Assembly: GCA_041665465.1 (NCBI GenBank)
Contig: JBAYIU010000001.1
Span: 868,001 to 932,000 of the forward strand
From: JACRPH01 sp041665465
GTDB lineage: Archaea > Nanobdellota > Nanobdellia > Woesearchaeales > GW2011-AR9
Length of the DNA: 64,000 nucleotides
Direction of reading: 5' to 3'
Positions 33,114 to 41,697 of this stretch are shown one piece after another (position 1 is the stretch's first letter; each line of letters opens with the position of its first letter). The notes beneath the pieces were generated by a model. It saw only the letters and a list, made by a program, of their open reading frames with translations. It had not been told where the DNA came from and did no database searches. The translations under genes and the position numbers were made by a program.

Positions 33114-34019
33114 ATGAGAAAAATATTCGTATTGTTTACATTGATGATAAGCTTGTTTCTATTGGTTTCTTGTGGAACAGATACAGGTACACAAACTAGC
33201 ACCACTGGTGCTTTTATTGGTGGAACTCAAGGAATAGTGGGAAACTTTGAGGATTTTGGAGTATTAGAAAACAGTGTTTCCTCAGTTTTTGATAGTGAAG
33301 ATTTTCCAATTGAAATTACTTTGAAAAACAAAGGAGAATATAAGATTAAACCTGGAGACGTAACAGTAAGTTTACTTGGGCCAGCTAAAGAAGAGTTCAC
33401 GGGCATATCTAGTTGGGACTTAAGCAACAAAGGAGAAGTGGAAATAATTTCTGATCTTCTTCCTCTAGGAGGAGAAGAATCTTTAAGTTTTGCTACCGGT
33501 GCTAAGTATGCTAAGGCTGTAAGTGGAACCTTAGAACGGTCCTGGTTTGCTAGCGTGGAGTCCAAGTACCAAACTTATTTGATCATCCCAGAAGTATGTT
33601 TGAAAGAGGATTTAACTGATACCAGAGTGTGTGAAGTTAAGGGAGCAAAGTCTTTCTCTGTTTCCGGTGCACCGATTATTATATCTAGTGTAGAAGAAGA
33701 AACTGCTGGTCAAGGAATTATGGCCTTACGCATTAAAGTAAGTAATGTGGGTGGAGGAGACGTGGCTAAGATAGGAGATACTTTTGATACCAATTATCAG
33801 CGTTTAACTTATATTGTGGATGATACTGCTTGGGAATGTAAGTCTGGCGGGAAAATTGGTGAAGCTCGTTTGATGGATAAGGCAGCCGAATTACTATGCC
33901 GAACTAAAGATCCTTTAGCTAAAAACCAGTTAGCCACAAAACAGTTACGTTTAACCTTTGATTATAAGTATCGCAGTCTAATTGAAAAGAAGATTGCTAT
34001 CAAACAAAGCGTGAAATAA
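33114..34019 (+). CDS. secreted lipoprotein B, beta-rich
   Basis: 301 aa. Signal FVLFTLMISLFLLVSCG with lipobox Cys near residue 20; then beta-rich extracellular part with EITLKNKGEYKIKPGDV and LRIKVSNVGGGDVAKIGD, the same 'ligand-tolerant beta-sandwich' look as lipoprotein A, indicating two paralogues in tandem. A GTGAT ribosome site lies 7-11 nt before the ATG. Function unknown. Confidence 0.65.
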   Translation: MRKIFVLFTLMISLFLLVSCGTDTGTQTSTTGAFIGGTQGIVGNFEDFGVLENSVSSVFDSEDFPIEITLKNKGEYKIKPGDVTVSLLGPAKEEFTGISSWDLSNKGEVEIISDLLPLGGEESLSFATGAKYAKAVSGTLERSWFASVESKYQTYLIIPEVCLKEDLTDTRVCEVKGAKSFSVSGAPIIISSVEEETAGQGIMALRIKVSNVGGGDVAKIGDTFDTNYQRLTYIVDDTAWECKSGGKIGEARLMDKAAELLCRTKDPLAKNQLATKQLRLTFDYKYRSLIEKKIAIKQSVK

Positions 34020-34035
34020 ACTTTTATTTTTTAAT

Positions 34036-35061
34036 TTATTCTAATTTAATTTCTAATAGATCAAACAAAGGTTGAACCTTCCTTTTAGTAACTTCTTCTA
34101 TTGCTTGTTTTATTTTTAGGGAAGTAATATTCTCAATACCTTTTCTATTCTCATGTAATTTTAGAACTACTTTAGTTATGCATTCCTTACTACAATTATA
34201 GTCCTGATTCAGACCCATAATAAATAAAGCTCCAATAATATGAGGAGATTTTTTTTCTGTGGACGATAGATTAGTTTGCTTATCTTTTAAACGCGTATAA
34301 AAATCATAATTCAAATAAGTTTTGTCATTCATCTTTATCCCATATTGATATGATTCTCCTTCATTTTCAATCAGGTAAGCATCTCCTTGCCAGTATTCTG
34401 AAATTTCGCAATGTACTCGTTCATTGGTTTGGATAGCGATGGCTTCGTTGAACCAATCGGGAATTTGATTTCCCAACATCTTAAACAAAAAATAATGGGT
34501 AGTTTCATGTTTGTCAGCAATTAGGTCGGAAGGATTAATTGGTTGATTTTCTCCGAAGGGATGTTTTCCCGGAAGAGTAGACATTGAAATCAGAGTGGGG
34601 GTAGTTCTTCCTCCCTCTGCTCCTTCACAACCGTCCTTTTGCTGGCAAATAGATTCTTTCGGGTAATAAATTACATAATTGATCCTCATGGGCTTGAAAT
34701 TAAAATAACTAGCTAAACAGTTATACACTTTACTTTGTAGATTAAAAAATTCAGAGAATAGTTTTTCTTGCTTAGAGCAGTTTGAGTGTTCTTCTACATT
34801 TTCTAGAGGATTAACTTGTTTGGATAATTGGGGGTTAGAATAACCACAATATACCCATATTTTCTCATTGCAGTAGTCAGATTTGCATTCTTCTTGGCAA
34901 TCATAAGGGCAGTTGGAATTATTTTCTGAGCTTTGGCAAATTCCATCTCCACAAAGAGTATTCTCCTTCATAGGTTCGTCTATCTTTGGAGTAGAAGAGC
35001 ATGCGCTTAGAATAAATATCATTAATAACCCAAAAGTAAAAATAATTAACTTTTTGTTCAT
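34036..35061 (-). CDS. secreted lipoprotein with HExxH zinc peptidase motif
   Basis: 341 aa. A signal peptide with lipobox (FGLLMIFILSAC), a Cys-rich CGDGICQSSENNSNC motif at about 37-51, and a gluzincin-like zinc site: HETTHYF near residue 187 followed about 17 residues later by WFNEAIAI with the third ligand Glu. So a surface metalloprotease or a close relative is likely. Cysteines are abundant outside the core, as in exported proteins. A TATA-like AGATATAAAG overlapping the end of rfcS is about 27 nt before the ATG. Confidence 0.65.
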   Translation of the reverse strand: MNKKLIIFTFGLLMIFILSACSSTPKIDEPMKENTLCGDGICQSSENNSNCPYDCQEECKSDYCNEKIWVYCGYSNPQLSKQVNPLENVEEHSNCSKQEKLFSEFFNLQSKVYNCLASYFNFKPMRINYVIYYPKESICQQKDGCEGAEGGRTTPTLISMSTLPGKHPFGENQPINPSDLIADKHETTHYFLFKMLGNQIPDWFNEAIAIQTNERVHCEISEYWQGDAYLIENEGESYQYGIKMNDKTYLNYDFYTRLKDKQTNLSSTEKKSPHIIGALFIMGLNQDYNCSKECITKVVLKLHENRKGIENITSLKIKQAIEEVTKRKVQPLFDLLEIKLE

Positions 35062-35086
35062 ATGATTCTAATTAAATCCAGCTACT

Positions 35087-36052
35087 TTATATCTTTTTAC
35101 TTCCGACTAAAACAACAAAAGCTAGAAAACTTTCTATCTGTAAATATTCATCAGAACCTTCAGTCATTCTAAATTCGGTCTCTCCACATTTATCAATCAA
35201 TTCTACTTTCTGTCGGTCCGGGAGGTCTAAGTTCCAGATCTCTTTTTGAATCTGTTTTATCACATCAATTCCCGATAATCCGTAATCTAACATTAAAGAT
35301 AAAAGTTTCTTCCTTGATTCTAAAAAATTCCCTTTAGCAGCAACAGTTAGAACTTCTTTTACTTCTTTAGGTTTAGCTACAGAAGCCATACTGTACACCA
35401 ATTCAGGGTTAATATTCTTGTTTAATACTGCACAAGATTGCATGATATTTTCTAGTCTACGACAGTCTCCTTCAGAAATGTCAAATAAAGCCTTTTTTGC
35501 TTCTGCACTTAGTTTCAGTCCTTCTTGTTTAGCTACTCTTTCTATCACTTGATTAATTTCTTCCTCACTTAATGGTTTAAAACGGAAGATAGCGCATCGG
35601 GATTGAATCGGATCGATAATCTTACTACTATAATTACAACTGAGAATAAATCGGCAAGTTTGAGTATAATTCTCCATGGTTCTTCTCAAGGCTTGTTGAG
35701 CTTCTTTAGTCAAAGCATCAGATTCGTCTAAATAAATCAACTTGAACGGAACTGTGCCGATAGATTTTGTCCTGGCAAAGTCTTTTACTTTTACTCTGAC
35801 TACATCGATTCCTCGTTCATCAGATGCGTTTAATTCTAACGTGTTCTCTCGCCAATTCTCTCCAAATAATTGTTTAGCGATAACCAAAGAAAGAGTGGTT
35901 TTTCCTACTCCCGCTGGACCACTGAAAAGAAGGTGAGGCATATTCTTAGATTCTACAAAAGCTTTAATCTTTTCTACGATCTCTTTTTGTCCTCGGATCT
36001 CTTCAAAAGTGCTCGGTCGATATTTCTCGGTCCAGATAGATGATTCAGTCAT
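35087..36052 (-). CDS. rfcS: replication factor C small subunit
   Basis: 321 aa. Clamp-loader AAA+ ATPase. Walker A GPAGVGKTTLS near residue 43, Walker B LIYLDESDALT near 107 (DESD instead of the common DEAD), sensor 1 ILSCNYSSKIIDPIQSRC with the SRC arginine finger, and a C-terminal collar helix bundle. The larger RfcL is not in the window. TATA-like TTTATATAAG about 25 nt before the ATG. Confidence 0.95.
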   Translation of the reverse strand: MTESSIWTEKYRPSTFEEIRGQKEIVEKIKAFVESKNMPHLLFSGPAGVGKTTLSLVIAKQLFGENWRENTLELNASDERGIDVVRVKVKDFARTKSIGTVPFKLIYLDESDALTKEAQQALRRTMENYTQTCRFILSCNYSSKIIDPIQSRCAIFRFKPLSEEEINQVIERVAKQEGLKLSAEAKKALFDISEGDCRRLENIMQSCAVLNKNINPELVYSMASVAKPKEVKEVLTVAAKGNFLESRKKLLSLMLDYGLSGIDVIKQIQKEIWNLDLPDRQKVELIDKCGETEFRMTEGSDEYLQIESFLAFVVLVGSKKI

Positions 36053-36099
36053 AATTTTGTTTTTGTTTAATGCTTATATAAAAGTTTTGTTGGTGTAGA

Positions 36100-36282
36100 C
36101 TAGAAGTTCCATAGTACGATGTCTTTAGCCCAAGAAAACAGGTCTTGATAAGAAATGCCCATCCATAAGATGACCAGTATAGTTATTATTAATATCCAAA
36201 ACAAGAGTTTTAACAGTTTAGGAAGTAAAGAAGTGACCAATAAAGCTACTATCGCAATAATTATAATACTAATAATCTCCAT
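36100..36282 (-). CDS. small membrane protein, two helices
   Basis: 60 aa, about 70% hydrophobic: two Ile/Leu-rich segments with Lys-Leu-Leu and a short loop, ending in WAKDIVLWNF. Not recognised. TATATA at 36310-36315 is about 30 nt before the ATG, shared with the divergent membrane gene; no other promoter is visible, which supports a real gene. Confidence 0.5.
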   Translation of the reverse strand: MEIISIIIIAIVALLVTSLLPKLLKLLFWILIITILVILWMGISYQDLFSWAKDIVLWNF

Positions 36283-36309
36283 TCTGTTCTTTTAGGGGAT
36301 AGAAAGCTT

Positions 36310-36315
36310 TATATA
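36310..36315. promoter_or_regulatory. palindromic TATA box shared by two divergent membrane-protein genes
   Basis: TATATA within CTTTATATAC is centred at 36312.5, 26.5 nt from the plus-strand ATG (36339) and 30.5 nt from the minus-strand ATG (36282). The 56-nt intergenic gap mirrors that of the nop5 divergent pair. Confidence 0.55.
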
Positions 36316-36338
36316 CTTTATTATTTTGCTTTTGTTCA

Positions 36339-36860
36339 ATGAAAAAGAGTTGGATGTTTAGTTTGTTGTTAATATCGATGTTAGTTTTCTCTTCAGTAAT
36401 GGTTTCTGCCACTATTTATGATACCGTTAAAGATATCGGCAGAGAAGTTATCAGTGTTGCTAAACTTGATTGGGTTAATGGCGGAACTGGAATGTCTAGT
36501 GAGAATTATCTTACTGGATTTATGCGTTTAGCAGTATTCTTATTAGTTTTCACTATCTTATTCGAATTAGCTACTCGAACTGCAGTTTTAAGCAGAGGAG
36601 CAGGAGCAGCTATTGCTGCGATAATCTCTATCATTTCTGCTATCTTTATTCCTGGTTCAGTTCTAGCTGCTATTGGGGTATCTTACGCTACGATTGTTTC
36701 TTTCATATTGATTGGTTCAGTGATTGTAGGTGGTATGGTGATTGTTTATCTGATTCCAACCACTAATTTAGGGTTTAGGATATTACGTATTGTTTTATTA
36801 TTATTATTATTTTGGATTTTAAGTGCTACAGTTGAGCATGCTCAGGCGTTGGTACCATGA
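36339..36860 (+). CDS. membrane protein, cassette copy 1 component A
   Basis: 173 aa: a signal/TM at the N-terminus (FSLLLISMLVFSSVMV), an extracytoplasmic loop containing YDTVKDIGREVISVAKLDW, then three or four helices ending LLLLFWILSATVEHAQ. Paralogue of 37685-38224 (same loop-TM layout, both close with LFWILSA). Not identified; the small size and signal-plus-TM layout recall VirB2/TrbC pilin-like or exporter subunits but no direct match is claimed. Overlaps component B by 4 nt. Confidence 0.65.
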   Translation: MKKSWMFSLLLISMLVFSSVMVSATIYDTVKDIGREVISVAKLDWVNGGTGMSSENYLTGFMRLAVFLLVFTILFELATRTAVLSRGAGAAIAAIISIISAIFIPGSVLAAIGVSYATIVSFILIGSVIVGGMVIVYLIPTTNLGFRILRIVLLLLLFWILSATVEHAQALVP

Positions 36861-37603
36861 AGACTTTAAGAAAAATCGGAATTGTAACTTTAGCTACATC
36901 TTTAGCTTTAGCTAGTGCTTTAGCTTCACCAGTAGCAGAACAAATTGCTACTTTTGGTTATTATGGAAAATGGGTTTTAGGAGTCTTAATAGGATATGAA
37001 GTCATTAAGGCCATTGCTGCTCACTCTCCTGCTTCAAAAGCAACTGTTGCCATTGCTGGTGGAAAAATGGGTGATTGGATCAAGAAGCGAGCTAAGAAAT
37101 TTGGTACTTCTGAAGTAAGAGCAGTGGGAGAAGCTGCTGCTGAGTATAAATGGTTAACCACTTTGAGAACCAAGGTAGCTGGTGCAACTGGGAAGAAAGC
37201 AGAATTAGATGACATTAAATCTTCTTTAAACAAAGAAGAGAGAGAAGAACGAACCTTTCAACGCAGATTAGAGAAAGTGATGGATGAAGCAGACACTTTT
37301 AAGAAAAGGTTAAGTGATCCAACCGTAACTTCTCAGATAGATCGGTCTCTTAGTGCATTGAGGCCTTTGAGTGCACGTTTAATTTTTAATATGGCTCGTG
37401 GAGGCAAGTTTGAGTTTGCTTTAGGCAAGAAAGATTTTAAGAAAGGAGCTATAGATAAGAAGTATTCTACTGATCTCATTACTTGGAAGAAGCATCAGGC
37501 TGAGATGATTGATATTCTTGATGAGAGTATTTCTGCTGATCAAGCAATTGTAAAAGAAGTACAAAACTTGGAAGCCTTAACAAAAAGGATTTTAAGTTCT
37601 TAA
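36857..37603 (+). CDS. membrane-anchored helical protein, cassette copy 1 component B
   Basis: 248 aa: an N-terminal hydrophobic segment (IVTLATSLALASALA), a second helix near 38-50, then about 190 charged, mostly helical residues with coiled-coil spacing (EEREERTFQRRLEKVMDEAD). Start overlaps component A stop (ATGA). Paralogue of 38224-38871 by position, layout and helical tail, with low sequence identity. Could be the cytoplasmic-face partner of component A. Confidence 0.6.
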   Translation: MKTLRKIGIVTLATSLALASALASPVAEQIATFGYYGKWVLGVLIGYEVIKAIAAHSPASKATVAIAGGKMGDWIKKRAKKFGTSEVRAVGEAAAEYKWLTTLRTKVAGATGKKAELDDIKSSLNKEEREERTFQRRLEKVMDEADTFKKRLSDPTVTSQIDRSLSALRPLSARLIFNMARGGKFEFALGKKDFKKGAIDKKYSTDLITWKKHQAEMIDILDESISADQAIVKEVQNLEALTKRILSS

Positions 37604-37684
37604 TTGAGTTTTAAACTTCTGATTACTTCAGATGATTTTTCTTCTCCCACAAATCTTATAAACCCCTAGATTATTCTTTCTTTC

Positions 37685-38224
37685 ATGAATAAAAAGTGGT
37701 GGATGTTAAGTGCTTTAGCAGCTTTACCTGCAGTCTTTGCTTTAGACGTGAGTGGAACGCTTTCTAACGTGTGGTGGAATATTATTTCTGTTGGTAATCT
37801 AGGCTGGTTAGGCGTTTCCGACGGTAGCATTATCACTTCTTTCACCAGAATCTTATTAGGAATACTTACTTTTACAATTTTCTTTGCCGTGATAACCATT
37901 TGGGGTGGTGGTAAAGGAGACGCTAAAAAAGCGCCAGTGAGTTTCCTTAATCGTAATCAAGCTCTGATTGTTTCAGGGATATTAGCAGTGATGGTAGCAA
38001 TATTCTTACCTCCGTCAGTAATCTTAGCAGTAGGGGTAGGATGGGCCACCATGGTGGCTTTATTGTTAATCGGGGCACCGGTTATCGGGATGGCTTATTT
38101 TATGTGGGTCTGGCCTATTCGTGGTCCAGATACTCGAGGAACATATTTCTTAAAATTAGTATTATGCATTTTATTATTTTGGATTCTTAGTGCGATGAAA
38201 TATCACGTTACGAGGTTTATCTAA
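37685..38224 (+). CDS. membrane protein, cassette copy 2 component A
   Basis: 179 aa, paralogue of 36339-36860: signal-like SALAALPAVFALDVSG, the soluble loop with NVWWNIISVGNLGWLGV and helices ending LVLCILLFWILSAMKYH. Preceded by a TATA-like CTTATAAAC about 27-30 nt upstream of the ATG, so copy 2 has its own promoter. Function unknown. Confidence 0.65.
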   Translation: MNKKWWMLSALAALPAVFALDVSGTLSNVWWNIISVGNLGWLGVSDGSIITSFTRILLGILTFTIFFAVITIWGGGKGDAKKAPVSFLNRNQALIVSGILAVMVAIFLPPSVILAVGVGWATMVALLLIGAPVIGMAYFMWVWPIRGPDTRGTYFLKLVLCILLFWILSAMKYHVTRFI

Positions 38225-38871
38225 TGGTGATGGAATGGAGTCCGGTATTGGGAACAGTAGAAGAGTTTATTGATTATGCTTTATTCTTTGTGGGTGTAGC
38301 GGTTGCTTATTATGTGGTAAGATTAATCATGACTGCTAGAAATAAAGAAGATCGTGCTGCTCGTGAAGCAGAATGGGCAGAAAGAGGAGAAGCTACTCGT
38401 AAATGGGCCGGTGAACGCTGGACAGCATATAAAACCCAAGCTGAAAAAAAAGAGGATGATCGTAAGAATAAAGAAGAGAAAGAAAGGGTTAAATCTCTAG
38501 CTAGTCCGGTGATTGATCATATCCATAAAGCGATAGACCTTTGTCAAGTAGGAGAACATCAACTTAGTAAGAAAGAACGAACTCCGGCTATTCGTACTGC
38601 ACATGAGGTTATAGACCGATTAAAAAAGGCTAAATATGGGTTAAGACAAATGCGTCATCGTTTCCCCAAAGCTCATGATAAAATAGATCCTATTATTACC
38701 GAAATCGAAGTACAATTAAAGAAAGTGGATCACGAATGGATCGACAATATCCCTAATAAAGTAGAAGCGGATTGGGACACTAAAATTGCTCCGATTAAGA
38801 CTTTGATTAGTGGAACTATCCTTCCCGGATGTGGTAAGATCTTTACGGATATAACTAAATTATATGTTTAA
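38224..38871 (+). CDS. membrane-anchored helical protein, cassette copy 2 component B
   Basis: 215 aa: one N-terminal helix (YALFFVGVAVAYYVVRLI) followed by a charged cytoplasmic coil and helical bundle (RAAREAEWAERGEATRKW; HKAIDLCQVGEHQLSKKE). Starts inside the stop of component A (TAATG). Not recognised; paralogous in arrangement with 36857-37603. Confidence 0.6.
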   Translation: MVMEWSPVLGTVEEFIDYALFFVGVAVAYYVVRLIMTARNKEDRAAREAEWAERGEATRKWAGERWTAYKTQAEKKEDDRKNKEEKERVKSLASPVIDHIHKAIDLCQVGEHQLSKKERTPAIRTAHEVIDRLKKAKYGLRQMRHRFPKAHDKIDPIITEIEVQLKKVDHEWIDNIPNKVEADWDTKIAPIKTLISGTILPGCGKIFTDITKLYV

Positions 38872-38895
38872 AGCAATTATAAAACCAGAAATATT

Positions 38896-39153
38896 TTATT
38901 CTACTTTAACTTTCTGACCTAAAGCTTGTCCAGGAAGACCTTTCTCAGTAAAAAGAACTCTGACGTTTCCTTTCTTGCCATGCAATTGAGTAATCTTGCC
39001 TTTGATGACTTTACCTGCGGGAGTAGTCCAAGTAGCAGTCTTGCCGACCATCTTCTGTGCTCCTTCAGCATCTTCAGCTACTTTAATGATATTCTGCTTA
39101 GTATTCTGATGATGTCTTCCTTGTCTATAATGTAATACCGTTCCTTCAGCCAT
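38896..39153 (-). CDS. rpl35ae: 50S ribosomal protein L35Ae
   Basis: 85 aa. L35Ae signatures: VLHYRQGRHHQNTKQ, TATWTTPAGKVIKGKI and LPGQALGQKVKV at the C-terminus. Large-subunit protein of archaea and eukaryotes, present only in some archaea. TATA-like TTTATAAAT is about 27 nt before the ATG; it is transcribed alone, towards the cassette genes. Confidence 0.9.
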   Translation of the reverse strand: MAEGTVLHYRQGRHHQNTKQNIIKVAEDAEGAQKMVGKTATWTTPAGKVIKGKITQLHGKKGNVRVLFTEKGLPGQALGQKVKVE

Positions 39154-39260
39154 AGTTTAAGTTAAGAAGAGGGTTTATTTATAAAGATTTTTGTTTTATT
39201 AGGTTATTCTGATGTTTCATCACCCAAATTCTTAAAAACCCTTTCTGGTCATCTAAGATT

Positions 39261-40787
39261 ATGATCAAAGGACAGGTGGTAAGTGGCGATTTTAGTAAAA
39301 TAGTTATGCGTGTAAAATCTGGTGAAAAAGTAGAAATTGGGGAACTGTTATTAATTGAAGAAGAGCAAGAATCAGTATTATTGCAAGCATACGATCTAAC
39401 TTACGGTTCTCAAATATCATCTCAGAACTTAGAGATGGTTTCTGGGATCAATCTGGAAGAAGGGAATTATCAAATTATGGACGCTTCTTTAAGAAATTAT
39501 CAATTAGCTTATCTTAAACCAATCTTAAACATTTCTAAGAACAAACAAAGTCATACTTGTAAGAAATTGCCTACTTTCTTTACCAAAATCAGAGCTGTCA
39601 CTAAAGAAGACTTATTCTTTATCACTACACCTCCTAATCCATTATTCTTGGGAAAGTTAAGAAGCGGTAGTCAAGAAATTGATGTGGACCTTTTCTTACC
39701 CGGGAAAGAGGTTCTTTCTCATCATGTTTTAATCCCTGCAAGTACGGGTAAAGGAAAGAGCAATCTTATGAGCTGCATCCTGTGGGACTTAGTGGGCAAG
39801 AATTACGCCGGGGTTCTAGTTTTAGATCCACACGACGAGTATTATGGACGTACGGGATTGGGATTAAAGGATCATCCTTATCATCATAACGTTAGTTATT
39901 ATACTCCTCATAATCCCCCTCCCGGAGCGGGAAGTTTGAAAATTAATTTGACCTTACTTAAACCGGAACATTTTCAAGGGGCAATTGCATTAACCGATCC
40001 ACAAAAACAGATGCTTTATGCATATCATAAAAAGTTCAAAGAGGTGTGGATATACAGCATCTTAGCAGAGAAGAAGATTGAAGGAATCGCTTTTCATGAA
40101 GATACTATTGCAGTAGTGAAAAGAAAATTAATTTCCTTACTTAATTTAGAGATCGATAATGGCAGAATGTATTGTCAAGGTATTTTTGATGAAGTAGCGG
40201 GAGAAAATATCGTTAAAGATATCTGTTCAGATTTAGAACAAGGTAAAGTAGTAATCGTTGATACCAGTTACTTTTCCGGAGCGATAGAAATACTTATCGG
40301 CAGTTTAATCACAACTGAGATACTTGATCGTTACAAATATTATAAACGTCAAGGGGTATTAGAAGATAAACCCGTAGTATCTATCTTATTAGAAGAAGCT
40401 CCCCGGGTCCTAGGTAAGAATGTGTTAGAGCAAGGAAGCAATATTTTTGATACTATTGCCAGAGAAGGAAGAAAGTTTAAAATAGGATTGATTGCTATAA
40501 CTCAACTACCTTCTGAGATTCCTAAAAACATTCTAGCTAATATGAACACCAAGATTATTTTAGGTTTAGAAATGAATTCTGAGAGACAAGCGGTGATTGA
40601 ATCATCTCCTCAAGATCTTTCTCAAGATAATAGAAATATTGCTGCTTTAGATAAAGGAGAAGCTTTAGTTACAAGTATCTTTACTAAGTTTGCGGTGCCT
40701 GTGAAGGTTCCTTTGTTTAAAGAATTTGCTTCAAGAGAAAGAGCAGAGAAAAAGGTGCAGCAGAGTTTTTCTGGAGTGGGATTTTAA
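39261..40787 (+). CDS. HerA-like ATPase (HAS-barrel plus FtsK/HerA fold)
   Basis: 508 aa. An N-terminal HAS-barrel (GQVVSGDFSKIVMRVKSGEK), Walker A near residue 170 (PASTGKGKSNLMSC), Walker B with paired Glu (VVSILLEEAPRVLG) and the C-terminal motif GLIAITQLPSEIPKN with TQ sensor. HerA ATPases are hexameric DNA pumps, usually with NurA nuclease in end resection; no NurA is next to it here. It lies just downstream of a duplicated membrane cassette, across the divergent L35Ae, so a role in transport or conjugation is possible. TATA-like CTTAAAAAC about 28 nt before the ATG. Confidence 0.85.
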   Translation: MIKGQVVSGDFSKIVMRVKSGEKVEIGELLLIEEEQESVLLQAYDLTYGSQISSQNLEMVSGINLEEGNYQIMDASLRNYQLAYLKPILNISKNKQSHTCKKLPTFFTKIRAVTKEDLFFITTPPNPLFLGKLRSGSQEIDVDLFLPGKEVLSHHVLIPASTGKGKSNLMSCILWDLVGKNYAGVLVLDPHDEYYGRTGLGLKDHPYHHNVSYYTPHNPPPGAGSLKINLTLLKPEHFQGAIALTDPQKQMLYAYHKKFKEVWIYSILAEKKIEGIAFHEDTIAVVKRKLISLLNLEIDNGRMYCQGIFDEVAGENIVKDICSDLEQGKVVIVDTSYFSGAIEILIGSLITTEILDRYKYYKRQGVLEDKPVVSILLEEAPRVLGKNVLEQGSNIFDTIAREGRKFKIGLIAITQLPSEIPKNILANMNTKIILGLEMNSERQAVIESSPQDLSQDNRNIAALDKGEALVTSIFTKFAVPVKVPLFKEFASRERAEKKVQQSFSGVGF

Positions 40788-40827
40788 CCTTAGTTAATTA
40801 TATAAACCTAACACTTTTCTTTCTTAT

Positions 40828-41697
40828 ATGAAACATCGTTTGGATATCACGATTTTACTTCTAACTATTTTCTTGCTGGCCCAATTTTTAGGTATTGCTA
40901 TCTTGTATAAGTATATCGATGTTGATAAAAGTGTAGCTCTCGGTAATACTCAGTTTAAAGAATTGCCTTTAGGAGAAAGGCCGGAAGTAAACGAACAATA
41001 TTCTTATCTGCCGATCATGATTACTATAATCCTTGGAACGGTATTAATGCTGCTTCTAATTAAGTATAAACTAAATTGGATCTGGAAAATTTGGTTTTTA
41101 ATCGCAGTATTTCTCACTTTAACCATTTCATTCAATGCCTTTATCTCTTTGAAGATTGCTTTGTTCTTAGCTTTGGCTTTAGCTTTATGGAAGATATTCT
41201 GGCCTAACTTTTGGGTGCAGAACTTTACGGAGATATTTATCTATGGGGGATTAGCAGCGATATTTGTTCCTGTATTCAATCTCTGGTCAATCATTATTCT
41301 TTTGATCTTGATTTCTATCTATGATGCTTACGCGGTATGGAAGTCTAAGCACATGATTACTTTAGCTCAATCTCAAACTAAATCAAAAGTGTTTGCTGGT
41401 TTGTTGATACCTTATTCTATGAAGAAGAAAGTTAAGCCAACGCGTAAATTACCAGAAGTCGCAGGAAGAATCGCTTTATTAGGTGGAGGAGATATTGGGT
41501 TCCCTTTGATGTTTGCTGGAGTAGTACTTAAAGAAATGGGATTATGGCAAGCGTTGATTATTCCTTTCTTTGCTCTAGCTGGATTAGGAACATTATTATT
41601 CTTAGCTAAAGAAAAGAAGTTCTATCCAGCCATGCCTTTTATTTCTGCGGGATGTTTTATTGGGTTGGCGGTAGTGTGGTTGATTAATATAATCTAA
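40828..41697 (+). CDS. presenilin/signal-peptide-peptidase homologue
   Basis: 289 aa, nine hydrophobic segments. The intramembrane aspartyl protease signature is seen: YDAYAVW (YD motif, residue ~165), GGGDIGFPL (GxGD, ~216) and the PAL-like YPAMPF near 265. Members cut helices inside the membrane, e.g. signal-peptide remnants. TATA-like TTATATAAA about 25 nt before the ATG. Its stop overlaps the convergent metallohydrolase stop. Confidence 0.85.
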   Translation: MKHRLDITILLLTIFLLAQFLGIAILYKYIDVDKSVALGNTQFKELPLGERPEVNEQYSYLPIMITIILGTVLMLLLIKYKLNWIWKIWFLIAVFLTLTISFNAFISLKIALFLALALALWKIFWPNFWVQNFTEIFIYGGLAAIFVPVFNLWSIIILLILISIYDAYAVWKSKHMITLAQSQTKSKVFAGLLIPYSMKKKVKPTRKLPEVAGRIALLGGGDIGFPLMFAGVVLKEMGLWQALIIPFFALAGLGTLLFLAKEKKFYPAMPFISAGCFIGLAVVWLINII

